Of a stretch of 64,000 bases of DNA, positions 33,235-42,835 are shown piece by piece (position 1 is the stretch's first letter; the number at the start of each line of letters is the position of its first letter). The notes under the pieces are model-generated. The model did not search any database, had not been told where the DNA came from, and worked only from the letters and a program-made list of their open reading frames with translations. This DNA is from Thalassobius sp965218685 (GTDB taxonomy: Bacteria; Pseudomonadota; Alphaproteobacteria; Rhodobacterales; Rhodobacteraceae). Position numbers and translations under genes: made by a program. Location: positions 3,100,001 to 3,164,000 of the forward strand of contig NZ_OZ244657.1 in assembly GCF_965218685.1 (NCBI RefSeq), written 5' to 3'.

Positions 33235-33831
33235 ATGCGCGAAGATAAACGATCCATCCGCCAACAGCAGATCGAAGACGCGGCCTATGAAGTGCTGGAG
33301 GCCAAAGGCTATGGCGGCACGTCTATGCTGGGCATTGCAAAGCGGGCCCGGGCCTCGAATGAAACGCTGTACAACTGGTACGGCGACAAGCAGGGCCTGT
33401 TTCAGGCGCTTGTCACGCGCAATGCAGAAGAGGTGAAAGAGCATCTCAAGGCGGAACTGGAAACCGATCACGACGCGATTTCCATTCTCGGCACGCTTGG
33501 CCCCAAGCTGCTTGACCTGCTGACCGGAGACCGGGCCGTTGCGCTGAACCGGGCCGCAGCGGCAGACAGCAGCGGCGAACTTGGCGCGACTCTGTCCAAG
33601 GCTGGGCGCGAGGCGGTGTTTCCGCTTCTGGAACAGGTGCTGCTACGCGCCCGCGACGAGGGCGCGCTTACCTTCGACAATACAGCACAGGCAGTGGCGC
33701 TTTACCTTGATTTGCTAATCGGCGACCAGCAAATCAGGCGCGTCATCGGCCGCCTGCCCAGCCCGTCAAAAGCCTTTTGCCAGGATCGATCAGAACGCGC
33801 GGTCCGCCACCTCTGTCATCTTTTGGGATGA
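33235..33831 (+). CDS. TetR-family transcriptional repressor
   Basis: 198 residues. N-terminal helix-turn-helix: IRQQQIEDAAYEVLEAKGYG followed by TSMLGIAKRARASNETLYNWYGDKQGLF (in part; about 29-57). The C-terminal ligand domain has a TetR_C_7-like look (ALYLDLLIGDQQIRRVIG). Divergent from the LysE/DUF1772 operon, which it very likely represses through the palindrome upstream. Eight bases separate it from the chorismate mutase-like gene. Confidence 0.9.
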   Translation: MREDKRSIRQQQIEDAAYEVLEAKGYGGTSMLGIAKRARASNETLYNWYGDKQGLFQALVTRNAEEVKEHLKAELETDHDAISILGTLGPKLLDLLTGDRAVALNRAAAADSSGELGATLSKAGREAVFPLLEQVLLRARDEGALTFDNTAQAVALYLDLLIGDQQIRRVIGRLPSPSKAFCQDRSERAVRHLCHLLG

Positions 33832-33838
33832 GACAACA

Positions 33839-34162
33839 ATGACGATTGGACCTACTGATATGACGCCCCTCCTCGCCCCTTCATCCTGCCAGACCATGGC
33901 CCAGCTTCGCGTTCAGATCGATGCAATCGACGTCGAGCTTATCAACCTGCTGGTTACGCGCAGCCGCTATATCGACCGTGCCGTGGACCTTAAGAAAATC
34001 GAAGACCTGCCCGCTCGAACGACGGATCGCGTGGCCGAGGTACTGAACAAAGTCGGCGCAACCGCATCCGAAAAGGGTTTGGACCCGGATCTGGCCCGCA
34101 AGCTTTGGGCCGAACTGATCGAATGGTCGATACAGCGCGAAATCAAAGAGCTTGGAGAATGA
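33839..34162 (+). CDS. AroQ-type chorismate mutase-like protein
   Basis: 107 residues. LRVQIDAIDVELINLLVTRS (about 23-42) is the first helix of the AroQ fold with the substrate-binding Arg; DRAVDLKKIEDLPART follows with the Lys, and ARKLWAELIEWSIQREI is the last helix. It could be chorismate mutase or isochorismate-pyruvate lyase (PchB-like); the Val/Lys pattern does not decide. Probably co-transcribed with the TetR gene. The 288-bp gap after it holds a short hairpin (34331-34345) and no gene. Confidence 0.8.
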   Translation: MTIGPTDMTPLLAPSSCQTMAQLRVQIDAIDVELINLLVTRSRYIDRAVDLKKIEDLPARTTDRVAEVLNKVGATASEKGLDPDLARKLWAELIEWSIQREIKELGE

Positions 34163-34450
34163 CACCATCCGGAACGGGTCATGGGCCCAAACCGGCAATT
34201 CTGACAGAAGCAAACGCCGACCGTCTCCAAGGGAGATCGGGACCAGTGAAGGGCCTGCCTGAACCCAAAGCGAGCGCGCTTTAGGTATCAGCGACGAACG
34301 CGTCCTCTTTCCATCAGAATCGTCCACAAACGCCCCTTGGGGGCGCCCTTATCCTCGCAGGTTTACGCGAAGGTTTTCTTTTGCAAACAGTAGGTTGCGA
34401 CAATTTCGGCAGCGGCGCAACTTGCCAGCAACTGCGCAATCGCAGACGTA

Positions 34451-35260
34451 TTACTTGTAGGTCTGATCCGGGCCGGGAAAGGCGCGGGATTTGACCTCGT
34501 CGGCATAGGAGCTGACGGCCTCTTCGATGGCTGGGCCCAGATTGCCGTAGACTTTGACGAATTTCGGGGTCCACTCGTTCAGACCCAGCATATCCTCCAG
34601 CACCAGGATCTGACCGTCGCAATCGGCGCTGGCACCGATGCCGATGGTGGGAATGTCGATCTGTTTGGTGATGCGCGCGGCCAGCGGTTCGACCATGCCC
34701 TCCAGCACCACGGCAAAGGCGCCAGCCTCGGCCACGGCCTTGGCATCGGCCTCGTGCGCAGGCCAGCTGTCTTCATCGCGACCTTGGGTTTTGAAACCGC
34801 CCATCGTGTTGGTCGACTGGGGTGTCAGGCCGATATGCGCCATCACCGGAATGCCGCGTTCCACCAAGAAGCGGATCGTGTCAGCCATGCGCGCCCCGCC
34901 CTCGAGTTTGACCGCGCCGCAGTTGGTTTCCTGCATGATCCGTGCCGCGTTGCGAAAGGCAATCTGAGGGCTTTCCTCGTAGGTGCCAAAGGGCATATCC
35001 ACCACGACCAGAGCGCGCTGCGTGCCGCGCACCACGGCGCGGCCATGCATGATCATCAGGTCCAGAGACACACCCAGCGTGCTGTCCATGCCGTGCATCA
35101 CCATGCCCAGACTGTCGCCCACCAGAATGAAATCGGCGTATTTGTCCACGATCGCGGCGGTATGCGCGTGATAGCTGGTCAACGAGACGATGGGCTCGCC
35201 ATTCTTACGGGCCGCGATCTGCGGGGCAGTGATGCGGCGGATTTGGGTCTGAGTGCTCAT
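34451..35260 (-). CDS. panB: 3-methyl-2-oxobutanoate hydroxymethyltransferase
   Basis: 269 residues, first step of pantothenate synthesis (ketopantoate formation from alpha-ketoisovalerate and methylene-THF). Landmarks: PIVSLTSYHAHTAAIVDKYAD (in part, about 19-38), FILVGDSLGMVMHGMDST with the metal Asp, VDMPFGTYEESP, and VKLEGGARMADTIRFL with the catalytic Glu region. Starts within a four-base overlap with the panC stop, so panC-panB form one operon. Confidence 0.96.
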   Translation of the reverse strand: MSTQTQIRRITAPQIAARKNGEPIVSLTSYHAHTAAIVDKYADFILVGDSLGMVMHGMDSTLGVSLDLMIMHGRAVVRGTQRALVVVDMPFGTYEESPQIAFRNAARIMQETNCGAVKLEGGARMADTIRFLVERGIPVMAHIGLTPQSTNTMGGFKTQGRDEDSWPAHEADAKAVAEAGAFAVVLEGMVEPLAARITKQIDIPTIGIGASADCDGQILVLEDMLGLNEWTPKFVKVYGNLGPAIEEAVSSYADEVKSRAFPGPDQTYK

Positions 35261-36105
35261 GCTTGGATAACCCTTTGATCAATCAAAAGAATGTCTGAAA
35301 ACTGGACCGAGATCATCACGGCCACGGGTTCGGTGATGGGGCCAAAGAGGTTTTCAAGGCTCTCGGCAGAGACGGTATCCAGCCCGGTCAGCGTGGCGCT
35401 CGGTTCGGCCTGGATCATGTTGGCGATGGTGTCGCGGATGTCATCCACGGTGGCGCCGGGCTGGCGGGCGGCCACTTCGGCGGCGCTTAGCGCGCGCGAC
35501 AGCACCACGGCAGCGGCGCGATCCTCGGCCGACAGGCGCACATTGCGCGAGGACATGGCCAGCCCGTCCTTTTCGCGCACGGTGGTGCCGCCGATGATTT
35601 CGATTGGGAAATGCAGATCATGCACCATGCGGCGGATTACCTGCAGCTGCTGGTAATCCTTTTCGCCGAACACGGCCACGTCGGGCTGAACGATGTTAAA
35701 CAGCCGCGCCACGACCGAGGTCACGCCCCGGAAATGCCCCGGCCGCACTTTGCCATGCAGCATATTGGCCAGACGGGTGGTTTCGACGATGGTTTCGTTG
35801 CCTTCGGGGTACATGGTGGCCACGTCGGGTAAGAACACGACATCCACGCCCGCGTCGCGCAATAGGGTCAGGTCACGTTCTTCATCGCGGGGATAGGCGT
35901 CCAGATCGGCGGCCTCTCCGAATTGCGTCGGGTTGACGAAGATGGACACGACGGTGGCTGGGGCAGCGCCCTGCGCGCGGGATACCAAGGACATGTGTCC
36001 CTGATGCAGATACCCCATGGTGGGCACGAATCCGATGGTTTTGCCACTGGCACGCAAGGCCGCGATGGCCGCGCGGGTTTCGGCAACGGTACGGCAGATT
36101 TGCAT
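35257..36105 (-). CDS. panC: Pantothenate synthetase (pantoate--beta-alanine ligase)
   Basis: 282 residues, ATP-dependent joining of pantoate and beta-alanine. The nucleotidyltransferase HIGH-like motif is FVPTMGYLHQGHMSLVSRA (about 26-44). IFVNPTQFGEAADLDAYPRD, FGEKDYQQLQVIRRMV and the AMSSRN loop (about 185) are all present. First gene of the panC-panB operon; an inverted repeat sits 26 bases upstream of the ATG. Confidence 0.96.
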   Translation of the reverse strand: MQICRTVAETRAAIAALRASGKTIGFVPTMGYLHQGHMSLVSRAQGAAPATVVSIFVNPTQFGEAADLDAYPRDEERDLTLLRDAGVDVVFLPDVATMYPEGNETIVETTRLANMLHGKVRPGHFRGVTSVVARLFNIVQPDVAVFGEKDYQQLQVIRRMVHDLHFPIEIIGGTTVREKDGLAMSSRNVRLSAEDRAAAVVLSRALSAAEVAARQPGATVDDIRDTIANMIQAEPSATLTGLDTVSAESLENLFGPITEPVAVMISVQFSDILLIDQRVIQA

Positions 36106-36130
36106 TCTGTCGGGGTCTCCTCACAAAAAC

Positions 36131-36146
36131 ACCGTATATCTACGGT
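36131..36146. promoter_or_regulatory. Inverted repeat upstream of panC
   Basis: ACCGTA (36131-36136), TATC, TACGGT (36141-36146): a perfect 6-bp palindrome with four-base spacer just upstream of panC, in the divergent region shared with the dehydrogenase gene. The word suggests an operator of a dimeric regulator, or overlap with a promoter -10. No regulator can be named. Confidence 0.45.
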
Positions 36147-36311
36147 ATTCGCTGCAGCGCGGCAAGCCCATTTGACCGCGTGGTCGGTTATGTGCCGCTA
36201 CGTATGCGGACGGATGTCGGTTTCGCGCTATCATGGGTCGGCTGGTAAATGCGCGCCCCGGCGTGATCGGCCAACATCAGGAAAAATCCACGCAACGGAG
36301 TCGTCTGCGCA

Positions 36312-38822
36312 ATGAAAACTCATGTCAAAGCTCTGGTCGTCGGCGGTGGGGCCGTCGGCACCTCGATCGCCTATCACCTGGCCCGCGCGGGCTGGTCTGA
36401 TGTGATGCTGCTGGAACGGGACGAGCTGACCAGCGGCAGTACCTGGCACGCGGCGGGCCTGCTGCCCCTGTTCAACATGAGCTACGCCACGACGCACATC
36501 CACAAATACTCGGTCGACTTCTACAAGACATTGGAAGAAGAAACCGGCCTGAACGCAGGCTTTGCCGTGGTCGGAAACCTGCGCATGGCGCAAACCCAAG
36601 AGCGCATGGACGAATTCATGCTCTATGCCTCAACCGCAGAAACCTGCGATGTGGCCTATGAATGGCTGACCCCCGAGCAGATCAAGGAGCGCTGGCCTCT
36701 AATCGAAACCAGTGATTTGAAAGGCGCGCTGTATCACACCGAGGACGGCTATATTAACCCCGCCGACGTGACCCAAGCGATGGCCAAGGGCGCGCGTCAA
36801 CGCGGTGTGGAAATCGTGCGCAAGATGCAGGCCGACGCCTTCCATTGGAACGGCACCCACTGGGAGGTAACCTGCACCAAAATGATTGAAAAGGGTGGCA
36901 ACCTGATCCCTAGCGACGAGCAGGTCGTCATCACCGCTGAACATGTCGTCACTGCTTCAGGAAACCACGCGCAGCGCACCGCAAAATTGCTGGGCATCAA
37001 GATGCCCGCCATCCCGGTCGAGCATACGTTCATCGTCATGGACAAGGACCCCGAGCTGGTCAAATGGCGCGCGGCTGGCAACCCTGAACACCCGGTCGTG
37101 CGCGACGCGGACAACGAATCCTATGCCCGCGAGGAACGTGGCGGCTGGATTCTGGGGATCTATGAACGCGGTGCGCCGGCGCGGTTCGAACATGGGGTGC
37201 CCGACAGTTTCCGCGCCGATCTGTTTCCCTTGGATCTGGACCGGATCGCGGATCAGTATATGGCGATGGCCGAACGGGTACCCTCCTGTGCTGAAAGCGG
37301 ACTGAAGGACGATTTCAATGGCCCAATTTGTTATACGCCCGACGGTAACCCGTTGGTTGGCCCGGCGCCGGGTCTGCGAAACATGTGGCTGGCCGAAGGG
37401 TTCAGCTTTGGGATAACGGCTGCGGGCGGAACGGGATACTATCTGGCTCAGATGATGGTCGAAGGCGAGGCCGAGATCGACATGGCCAGCCTGGACCCCA
37501 AACGCTATGGCCCCTGGATGACCACCGAATATGCGGTCACCAAGAACGAGGAATGCTACGAGCACGTCTATATCCTGCACCACCCCGATGAAGAGCGCGA
37601 GGCCGCCCGCCCGCTGCGCACCGTGCCCGTCTATGACAAACAAAAGGCACTTGGCGCGCAGTTCGGACAGGTGAACGGATGGGAACGGCCCAATTACTAT
37701 GGCCCGCTGGATGCGCCCGACAGTTTCGACCACGACGCCCGCAGTTTCCGCCGGGGCGGCTGGTGGCAATATGCCGTGAACGAGGCAAAGGCGATCCGCG
37801 AGGGCGTGGGTCTGATCGACGCCTCGGCCTTTACCAAACACGAGGTCAAAGGCCCCGGCGCCACCGCGTTTCTGGACCAGTTCACCACCAACAAACTGCC
37901 CAAGGTGGGCCGGATCAACCTGACCTATGCGCTGACCAGCGCGGGCACCACGCGCACCGAATACACCATCGTGCGACGTGGTCAGGATGACTATTACCTC
38001 GTCTCGGCTGGGGCCTGGACGGCCTATGACCAGGACTATCTGTTCAAGGCGATCGAGGATTGGAATGCCGCCAACCCCGGCGCCTATGTGGCAGCCCAGG
38101 ACGTGACCACGCAATGGGGAGTGTTCGCCATTGCCGGCCCCAAATCGCGCGATGTTCTGAACGAGCTGGTCCGCGATGCCGACCCTGAAACCGTGCTGTC
38201 GAACAAACGCTTCCCCTGGCTGTCCGAGTGCAAGATCGAGCTGGGCATGTGTCCGGTAAACGCGATCCGCGTGGCCTATACCGGCGAGCTGGGCTGGGAG
38301 CTGCACCACCCGATCGAGATGCAGCGCTATTTGTGGGACCAGCTGATGGCGGCAGGCGAAAAGCACGGGATGAAGCTGGTCGGTGCGCGGGCACAAAACT
38401 GGCTGCGTCAGGAAAAATCCTATCGCGCCTTCGGCACCGAACTTGGCCGCGATGCGACCCCGGCCGAGGCGGACCTGCCACGCTTTATTGACTTGTCCAA
38501 GGATTTCCACGGCAAGGCCGCGATGGAGGCCAAGGGCATTCGTTCAAAATGCTGCACACTGCTGATCGACGGGCCAGAAGATGCCGATCCCTGGGGCCGC
38601 GAAGCGCTGTACCTGGAAGACGGCACCAAGGTGGGGCGCCTGACCTCGGGCGGGTATTCGGTGGCATTCGCGAAAAGCATCGGCATGGGTTATGTCCGCC
38701 CCGATCTGGCGGTCGAGGGTACCAAGCTGAAGGTCAAGATGTTCGACCAGCTGTGGGATGCCGTCGTGACCTGCGACAGTCCATATGACCCCAAGAACGA
38801 GACCATCCGCAAAGACGGTTGA
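36312..38822 (+). CDS. FAD-dependent dehydrogenase fused to GcvT-like THF domain (dimethylglycine/sarcosine type)
   Basis: 836 residues. N-terminal DAO domain: VKALVVGGGAVGTSIAYHLA (dinucleotide-binding GxGxxG) and SGSTWHAAGLLP, whose His is the covalent FAD attachment residue in dimethylglycine and sarcosine dehydrogenases. A connecting FAO_M-like region follows, then the GcvT aminomethyltransferase-like domain from about 470 (GVGLIDASAFTKHEVKGPGA; VAYTGELGWELHHPIEMQRY; GRLTSGGYSVAFAKSIGMGY). It demethylates an N-methyl amine and passes the one-carbon unit to THF; the precise substrate (dimethylglycine, sarcosine or another) is not decidable. Roseobacters carry many paralogues. Confidence 0.88.
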   Translation: MKTHVKALVVGGGAVGTSIAYHLARAGWSDVMLLERDELTSGSTWHAAGLLPLFNMSYATTHIHKYSVDFYKTLEEETGLNAGFAVVGNLRMAQTQERMDEFMLYASTAETCDVAYEWLTPEQIKERWPLIETSDLKGALYHTEDGYINPADVTQAMAKGARQRGVEIVRKMQADAFHWNGTHWEVTCTKMIEKGGNLIPSDEQVVITAEHVVTASGNHAQRTAKLLGIKMPAIPVEHTFIVMDKDPELVKWRAAGNPEHPVVRDADNESYAREERGGWILGIYERGAPARFEHGVPDSFRADLFPLDLDRIADQYMAMAERVPSCAESGLKDDFNGPICYTPDGNPLVGPAPGLRNMWLAEGFSFGITAAGGTGYYLAQMMVEGEAEIDMASLDPKRYGPWMTTEYAVTKNEECYEHVYILHHPDEEREAARPLRTVPVYDKQKALGAQFGQVNGWERPNYYGPLDAPDSFDHDARSFRRGGWWQYAVNEAKAIREGVGLIDASAFTKHEVKGPGATAFLDQFTTNKLPKVGRINLTYALTSAGTTRTEYTIVRRGQDDYYLVSAGAWTAYDQDYLFKAIEDWNAANPGAYVAAQDVTTQWGVFAIAGPKSRDVLNELVRDADPETVLSNKRFPWLSECKIELGMCPVNAIRVAYTGELGWELHHPIEMQRYLWDQLMAAGEKHGMKLVGARAQNWLRQEKSYRAFGTELGRDATPAEADLPRFIDLSKDFHGKAAMEAKGIRSKCCTLLIDGPEDADPWGREALYLEDGTKVGRLTSGGYSVAFAKSIGMGYVRPDLAVEGTKLKVKMFDQLWDAVVTCDSPYDPKNETIRKDG

Positions 38823-38831
38823 TCCAATGGT

Positions 38832-38858
38832 GCGCCCCTTGCGGGGCGCGCTTTATTT
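38832..38858 (+). terminator. Hairpin terminator after the dehydrogenase gene
   Basis: GCGCCCC (38832-38838), loop TTGC, GGGGCGC (38843-38849), then GCTTTATTTG. Nine bases after the stop codon. The T-run is interrupted but present. Confidence 0.7.
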
Positions 38859-38990
38859 GTCGCCTTGCGCCTTTGGCGCCATGCTCCGGTTGGCGCTTGT
38901 GTGCGCGGATGCACAACTCGAGTTCACCGGATGGGATTTGATTTTACCTCGTTCAGGTCCACATTAGGCGCAACGAACAGGAGATCCCTT

Positions 38991-39899
38991 ATGACCTTCA
39001 GACCAGTTGCCGCCACCTCGGTTGCTCAGCCCACGATGGAGGGCGCAGGCGTACATTTGCACCGCGTCTTCGGCTTTGACGATCCGACGCTGACCGACCC
39101 GTTTTTGATGATGGACGATTTTCGCAACGACGATCCGCGGATGTATTCAAAGGGGTTTCCCTGGCATCCGCATCGCGGGATCGAAACCATCACCTATGTT
39201 CTGGAGGGGGAGGTCGAGCACGCGGATTCATTGGGGAACAAGGGCCTTCTGGGACCCGGATCTGTGCAATGGATGACTGCCGGATCGGGGATCGTGCACC
39301 AGGAAATGCCCGCGGGAGATACGCTGGGGCGGATGCACGGATTTCAGTTGTGGGCCAACCTGCCCGCGTCGTTGAAGATGACCGCGCCGCGTTACCAGGA
39401 TATCACGGCCAGTGATATTCCGGTCGAGATTGACGATGATGGCACCGTGGTCAAGGTGATCATCGGCAAGTTCTGGGGCAAGACAGGCCCCGTTGACGGG
39501 ATCGCTGCTGATCCGATGCTGTTGGATGTTTCGGTGCCTGCAGGCAAGCGCAAGGTGCTGCCTGTGGACACGCGCTCGAACGCGCTGGCCTATGTTTTTG
39601 CGGGATCGGGCACGTTCCGCGATGCCTCGGACCCCGTGGGGATCAAGGTTGAGAAAGAATTCCGCGGGCAAGAACTGAACATCCGTGACATGACAGGCAA
39701 TCGGACGCTGGTACGCTTTGGATCAGGTGATGAGATCACGGTTCAGGCAGGCGACGAGGGCATCCGGTTTCTGCTGATGACCGGCCGCCCCATCCAGGAA
39801 CCCGTTGCATGGCACGGACCTATCGTGATGAACACCCAGGACGAGCTGCGCCAAGCCTTCCGCGAGCTTCAGAACGGCAGCTTTATCCGCCACGGATGA
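38991..39899 (+). CDS. Pirin-family bicupin protein
   Basis: 302 residues from ATG at 38991 (AGGAGA upstream); the upstream in-frame extension crosses the terminator region and is rejected. The metal site of pirins is present: WHPHRGIETITYVLEGEVEH (two His near 56-58) and SGIVHQEMP (His and Glu near 100-105). Some pirins are quercetin dioxygenases and others act as redox-sensitive cofactors; the role here is not known. Ends three bases before the convergent ggt stop. Confidence 0.92.
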   Translation: MTFRPVAATSVAQPTMEGAGVHLHRVFGFDDPTLTDPFLMMDDFRNDDPRMYSKGFPWHPHRGIETITYVLEGEVEHADSLGNKGLLGPGSVQWMTAGSGIVHQEMPAGDTLGRMHGFQLWANLPASLKMTAPRYQDITASDIPVEIDDDGTVVKVIIGKFWGKTGPVDGIAADPMLLDVSVPAGKRKVLPVDTRSNALAYVFAGSGTFRDASDPVGIKVEKEFRGQELNIRDMTGNRTLVRFGSGDEITVQAGDEGIRFLLMTGRPIQEPVAWHGPIVMNTQDELRQAFRELQNGSFIRHG

Positions 39900-39902
39900 C
39901 GC

Positions 39903-41681
39903 TTACTGACCCAGGGCGATCCCCTCGCGCCTTGGGTCGGCGCCCCCCGTCAAGCCCTGACCGATCTGGATCATTCCCAGCCCCGAGGTCATCGCCCCAA
40001 CCTTCACCGGATATCCCATGTCTTCAAGCGCTTTGGCCGTGGCTGCCCCACCCTGCCCGTCCTCGACATCATAGCGACCAAAGCGGTTGATCCGGTGCGG
40101 CAGGCTGCTGGCTTGCTGCACATCCATGCCCCATTCGGCCCAGGCCAGAATACTGTGCGCGACATAGCCGATGATCAGGCTGCCTCCGGGTGATCCGGTG
40201 ACCAGAACGGGTTTGCCGTCCTTCATCACAATTGTCGGCGCCATCGAGGAACGCGGACGTTTTCCCGGCGCGACCCGGTTGGCGATGGGCCGCCCGTCGT
40301 GGTGGCTGCGAAAGGAAAAATCCGTCAACTCGTTGTTCAGCAAAAAGCCACGCACAAACAAGCGCGAGCCAAAGCCGTTCTCGATCGTGGTGGTCATCGA
40401 CAAGGCGTTGCCATAGCGGTCCACAATGGAAATATGCGAGGTCGAGGGCAGCTCGAGCGACTGATCCGCAGCCCACAGGCCTGCGTGGTCAAACTCGGGT
40501 GCGCCGGGGCCGACCTCAGGCAGGCGTTGATCGTTCAGCAGCGCAGCGCGTGCCCGCAAATAGTCGGCATCCAGCAGACCCTTGGCCGGAACAGGCACGA
40601 AATCGCTGTCGGCCATGTAATGCGCCCTGTCTGCAAAGGCCAAGCGGCTGGCATCGCCCAAAATCCGTAGCACCTGTGGATCATCCGGCCCTGCGGACAG
40701 GTCATGATGCTGCACCATGCCCAGTATCTGCCCCACGGTCAGCGCCCCCGAGGACGGCGGCCCCATCCCGCAGACCTGAAGCGCGCGATACGCGCCGCAA
40801 ACGGGCGCGCGTTCCTTGACCTGATAGATCGCCATGTCCAGCAGGCTCAGCACACCCGGATTGCCGGGGGCTGTGCGGACCGTGCGCACGATATCAGCGG
40901 CAATCGGGCCACTGTAAAAGCCACCTGCCCCCTGATATACCAGCGTTTTCAACGTCTTGGCATAGTCTGCATTGGTCAGGACCTGACCGGCCTGCACCGG
41001 GTTTCCGCCGGGCAGGAAATACGCAGCTGTCGCAGGAAATCGTGCCAGACGGTCTGCATCCCGCGCGACCGAGGCCGCCATGCGCGGTGATACCTCGAAC
41101 CCCTGTTCGGACAGGGTGATCGCCTCGTCAAACAGGCTGTCCCAGGGCTGATTGCCCCAGCGGGTGTGCAGTTCCTGCAGCAGCGCGGGCGTGCCCGGGG
41201 TGCCAACCGAGCGCCCCCCGACCACCGCGTCAAAGAATTTCAGCGGGGCACCATTTTCGTCTTGAAACAAGCGCGGTGTGACCTCGAGCGGGGCGGTTTC
41301 GCGCCCGTCAAGCGTGGTCAGCTGACCGCTGGCCGCGTCATACCAGACCACGAAAGCGCCGCCTCCCAGTCCCGAGGATTGCGGCTCGACCAGCCCCAGA
41401 ACCAGTTGCACGGCAATGGCGGCATCCGCGGCGGTTCCGCCCGCTTGCAGAACCTGCGCCCCAGCCCGCGTGGCATAGGGATTGGCGGCGACGATCATCC
41501 ATTCGTCTGCGGTGACGGGAACCCCATTGGCCTTGGCCTGCTGAGCGGCCGCGACCGCCTGATCCAGGGCTTGCTCTCCTGCTCCGCCAAGTTCGGGCAA
41601 CACGCTGTCCGCCGCCTGTTCGGCGACGGCTGCGCTGGCGAAACACAGGCCCAGAACGAAGGCCGAGATATGGCGTAGCAT
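39903..41681 (-). CDS. ggt: Gamma-glutamyltransferase
   Basis: 592 residues from ATG at 41681 (AAAGGAGCG upstream). Signal peptide MLRHISAFVLGLCFASAAVA, so it is periplasmic. Ntn hydrolase that self-cleaves before the catalytic Thr in the ELPSTSHISIVDRYGN segment (about 415-430); YATRAGAQVLQAGGTAADAA and GLGGGAFVVWYDA near the N-terminus and GSPGGSLIIGYVAH near 510 are family marks. Breaks down glutathione and other gamma-glutamyl compounds. Confidence 0.95.
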   Translation of the reverse strand: MLRHISAFVLGLCFASAAVAEQAADSVLPELGGAGEQALDQAVAAAQQAKANGVPVTADEWMIVAANPYATRAGAQVLQAGGTAADAAIAVQLVLGLVEPQSSGLGGGAFVVWYDAASGQLTTLDGRETAPLEVTPRLFQDENGAPLKFFDAVVGGRSVGTPGTPALLQELHTRWGNQPWDSLFDEAITLSEQGFEVSPRMAASVARDADRLARFPATAAYFLPGGNPVQAGQVLTNADYAKTLKTLVYQGAGGFYSGPIAADIVRTVRTAPGNPGVLSLLDMAIYQVKERAPVCGAYRALQVCGMGPPSSGALTVGQILGMVQHHDLSAGPDDPQVLRILGDASRLAFADRAHYMADSDFVPVPAKGLLDADYLRARAALLNDQRLPEVGPGAPEFDHAGLWAADQSLELPSTSHISIVDRYGNALSMTTTIENGFGSRLFVRGFLLNNELTDFSFRSHHDGRPIANRVAPGKRPRSSMAPTIVMKDGKPVLVTGSPGGSLIIGYVAHSILAWAEWGMDVQQASSLPHRINRFGRYDVEDGQGGAATAKALEDMGYPVKVGAMTSGLGMIQIGQGLTGGADPRREGIALGQ

Positions 41682-41712
41682 CACGCGCTCCTTTCCCGGC
41701 CTTGCGCCGGTA

Positions 41713-42699
41713 TTACAACATGGCGGGGACGACCTGATCGGGCGGACGGTGACCGTCAGCGAAGGTCTTGATGTTGATGATGACTTTTTCGCCCATTTCC
41801 ATGCGGCCTTCGACCGTGGCCGAGCCCATGTGCGGCAGCATCACAACGTTATCCAACTCGCGCAGTTTGGGATTGGCCTCGGCGCCGCGCTCGTAGACAT
41901 CCAGACCGGCGCCGGCGATATCACCTGTGGCCAGCATCCGGGTCAGCGCGTTCTCGTCGATCACCTCTCCGCGCGAGGTGTTCACGATCACCGCGCTGGG
42001 TTTCATCAGCTTCAGACGCCGCGCATTCATCAAATGGAAGGTCGAAGGCGTGTGCGGGCAGTTGACCGAGATCACGTCCATCCGCGCCACCATCTGATCC
42101 AGACTTTCCCAATAGGTCGCCTCCAGGGGCTGCTCGATCTCGGGACGCAGGCGGCGACGGTTGTGATAATGGATTTGCATGCCAAAGGCGCGGGCACGGC
42201 GAGCAACGGCCTGACCGATGCGGCCCATGCCCAGAATGCCCAGACGGCGGCCTCCGATACGACCACCAAGAAATGCCGTCGGCGACCAGCCGTTCCATTC
42301 GCCCGAGCTCATGGCGCTCAGACCGCGCGGGATACCGCGTGTCACACCAAGGATCAGCGCCATGGTCATGTCTGCGGTGTCATCGGTGACCACACCGGGG
42401 GTGTTGGACACAAGAATGCCGCGCTGGCGGGCTGTATTCACATCAATATGGTCAAAACCCGCGCCATAGTTGGCGATCAGCTTCAGACGCTCGCCGGCCT
42501 GTCCGATCAGACCGGCATCGATGTCGTCGGTCAGAGTTGGCACCAGCACATCGCAGTCCTGAATGGCCTCGATCAATTCGGCCCGCGTCATCGGCGTGTC
42601 GTCTTCACGCAGCTTGACGTCGAACAATTCCATCAGCCGCGTTTCCACCACTTCCGGCAAGCGTCGCGTAACGACAACACTCAGGCGCTCAGATGGCAT
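41713..42699 (-). CDS. D-2-hydroxyacid dehydrogenase (glyoxylate/hydroxypyruvate reductase-like)
   Basis: 328 residues from ATG at 42699, with GGAGGA five bases upstream. NAD(P)-binding LGILGMGRIGQAVARRARAFG (in part, about 152-170), catalytic Arg in VNTSRGEVIDE (about 238), Glu in AGLDVYERGAEANP (about 264) and His in VVMLPHMGSAT (about 288). Glyoxylate reductase is the best guess by overall similarity; substrate not proven. Lies 31 bases downstream of nothing else on its strand and before ggt, so the two may be co-transcribed. Confidence 0.9.
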   Translation of the reverse strand: MPSERLSVVVTRRLPEVVETRLMELFDVKLREDDTPMTRAELIEAIQDCDVLVPTLTDDIDAGLIGQAGERLKLIANYGAGFDHIDVNTARQRGILVSNTPGVVTDDTADMTMALILGVTRGIPRGLSAMSSGEWNGWSPTAFLGGRIGGRRLGILGMGRIGQAVARRARAFGMQIHYHNRRRLRPEIEQPLEATYWESLDQMVARMDVISVNCPHTPSTFHLMNARRLKLMKPSAVIVNTSRGEVIDENALTRMLATGDIAGAGLDVYERGAEANPKLRELDNVVMLPHMGSATVEGRMEMGEKVIINIKTFADGHRPPDQVVPAML

Positions 42700-42835
42700 C
42701 AGGGTCCTCCCATTTCTTTTCAACTGCGCGTTTTGATGTCAGAGTGGCGGATGTATCGCCGAGGCACAAGAACCCCCGGCATAATAAGGCGCGAAAAAAT
42801 AATTGCGCATGACAGGCAAAAAACAGGTGACAGCG

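Noticed and set aside
34331..34345. CGCCCC/GGGGCG hairpin after the chorismate mutase-like gene
   Set aside because: Over 100 bases from either flanking stop and without a T-run; too weak to call a terminator.
36957..38510. 517-codon minus-strand frame
   Set aside because: Antisense to the FAD/GcvT dehydrogenase, which has clear domains throughout.
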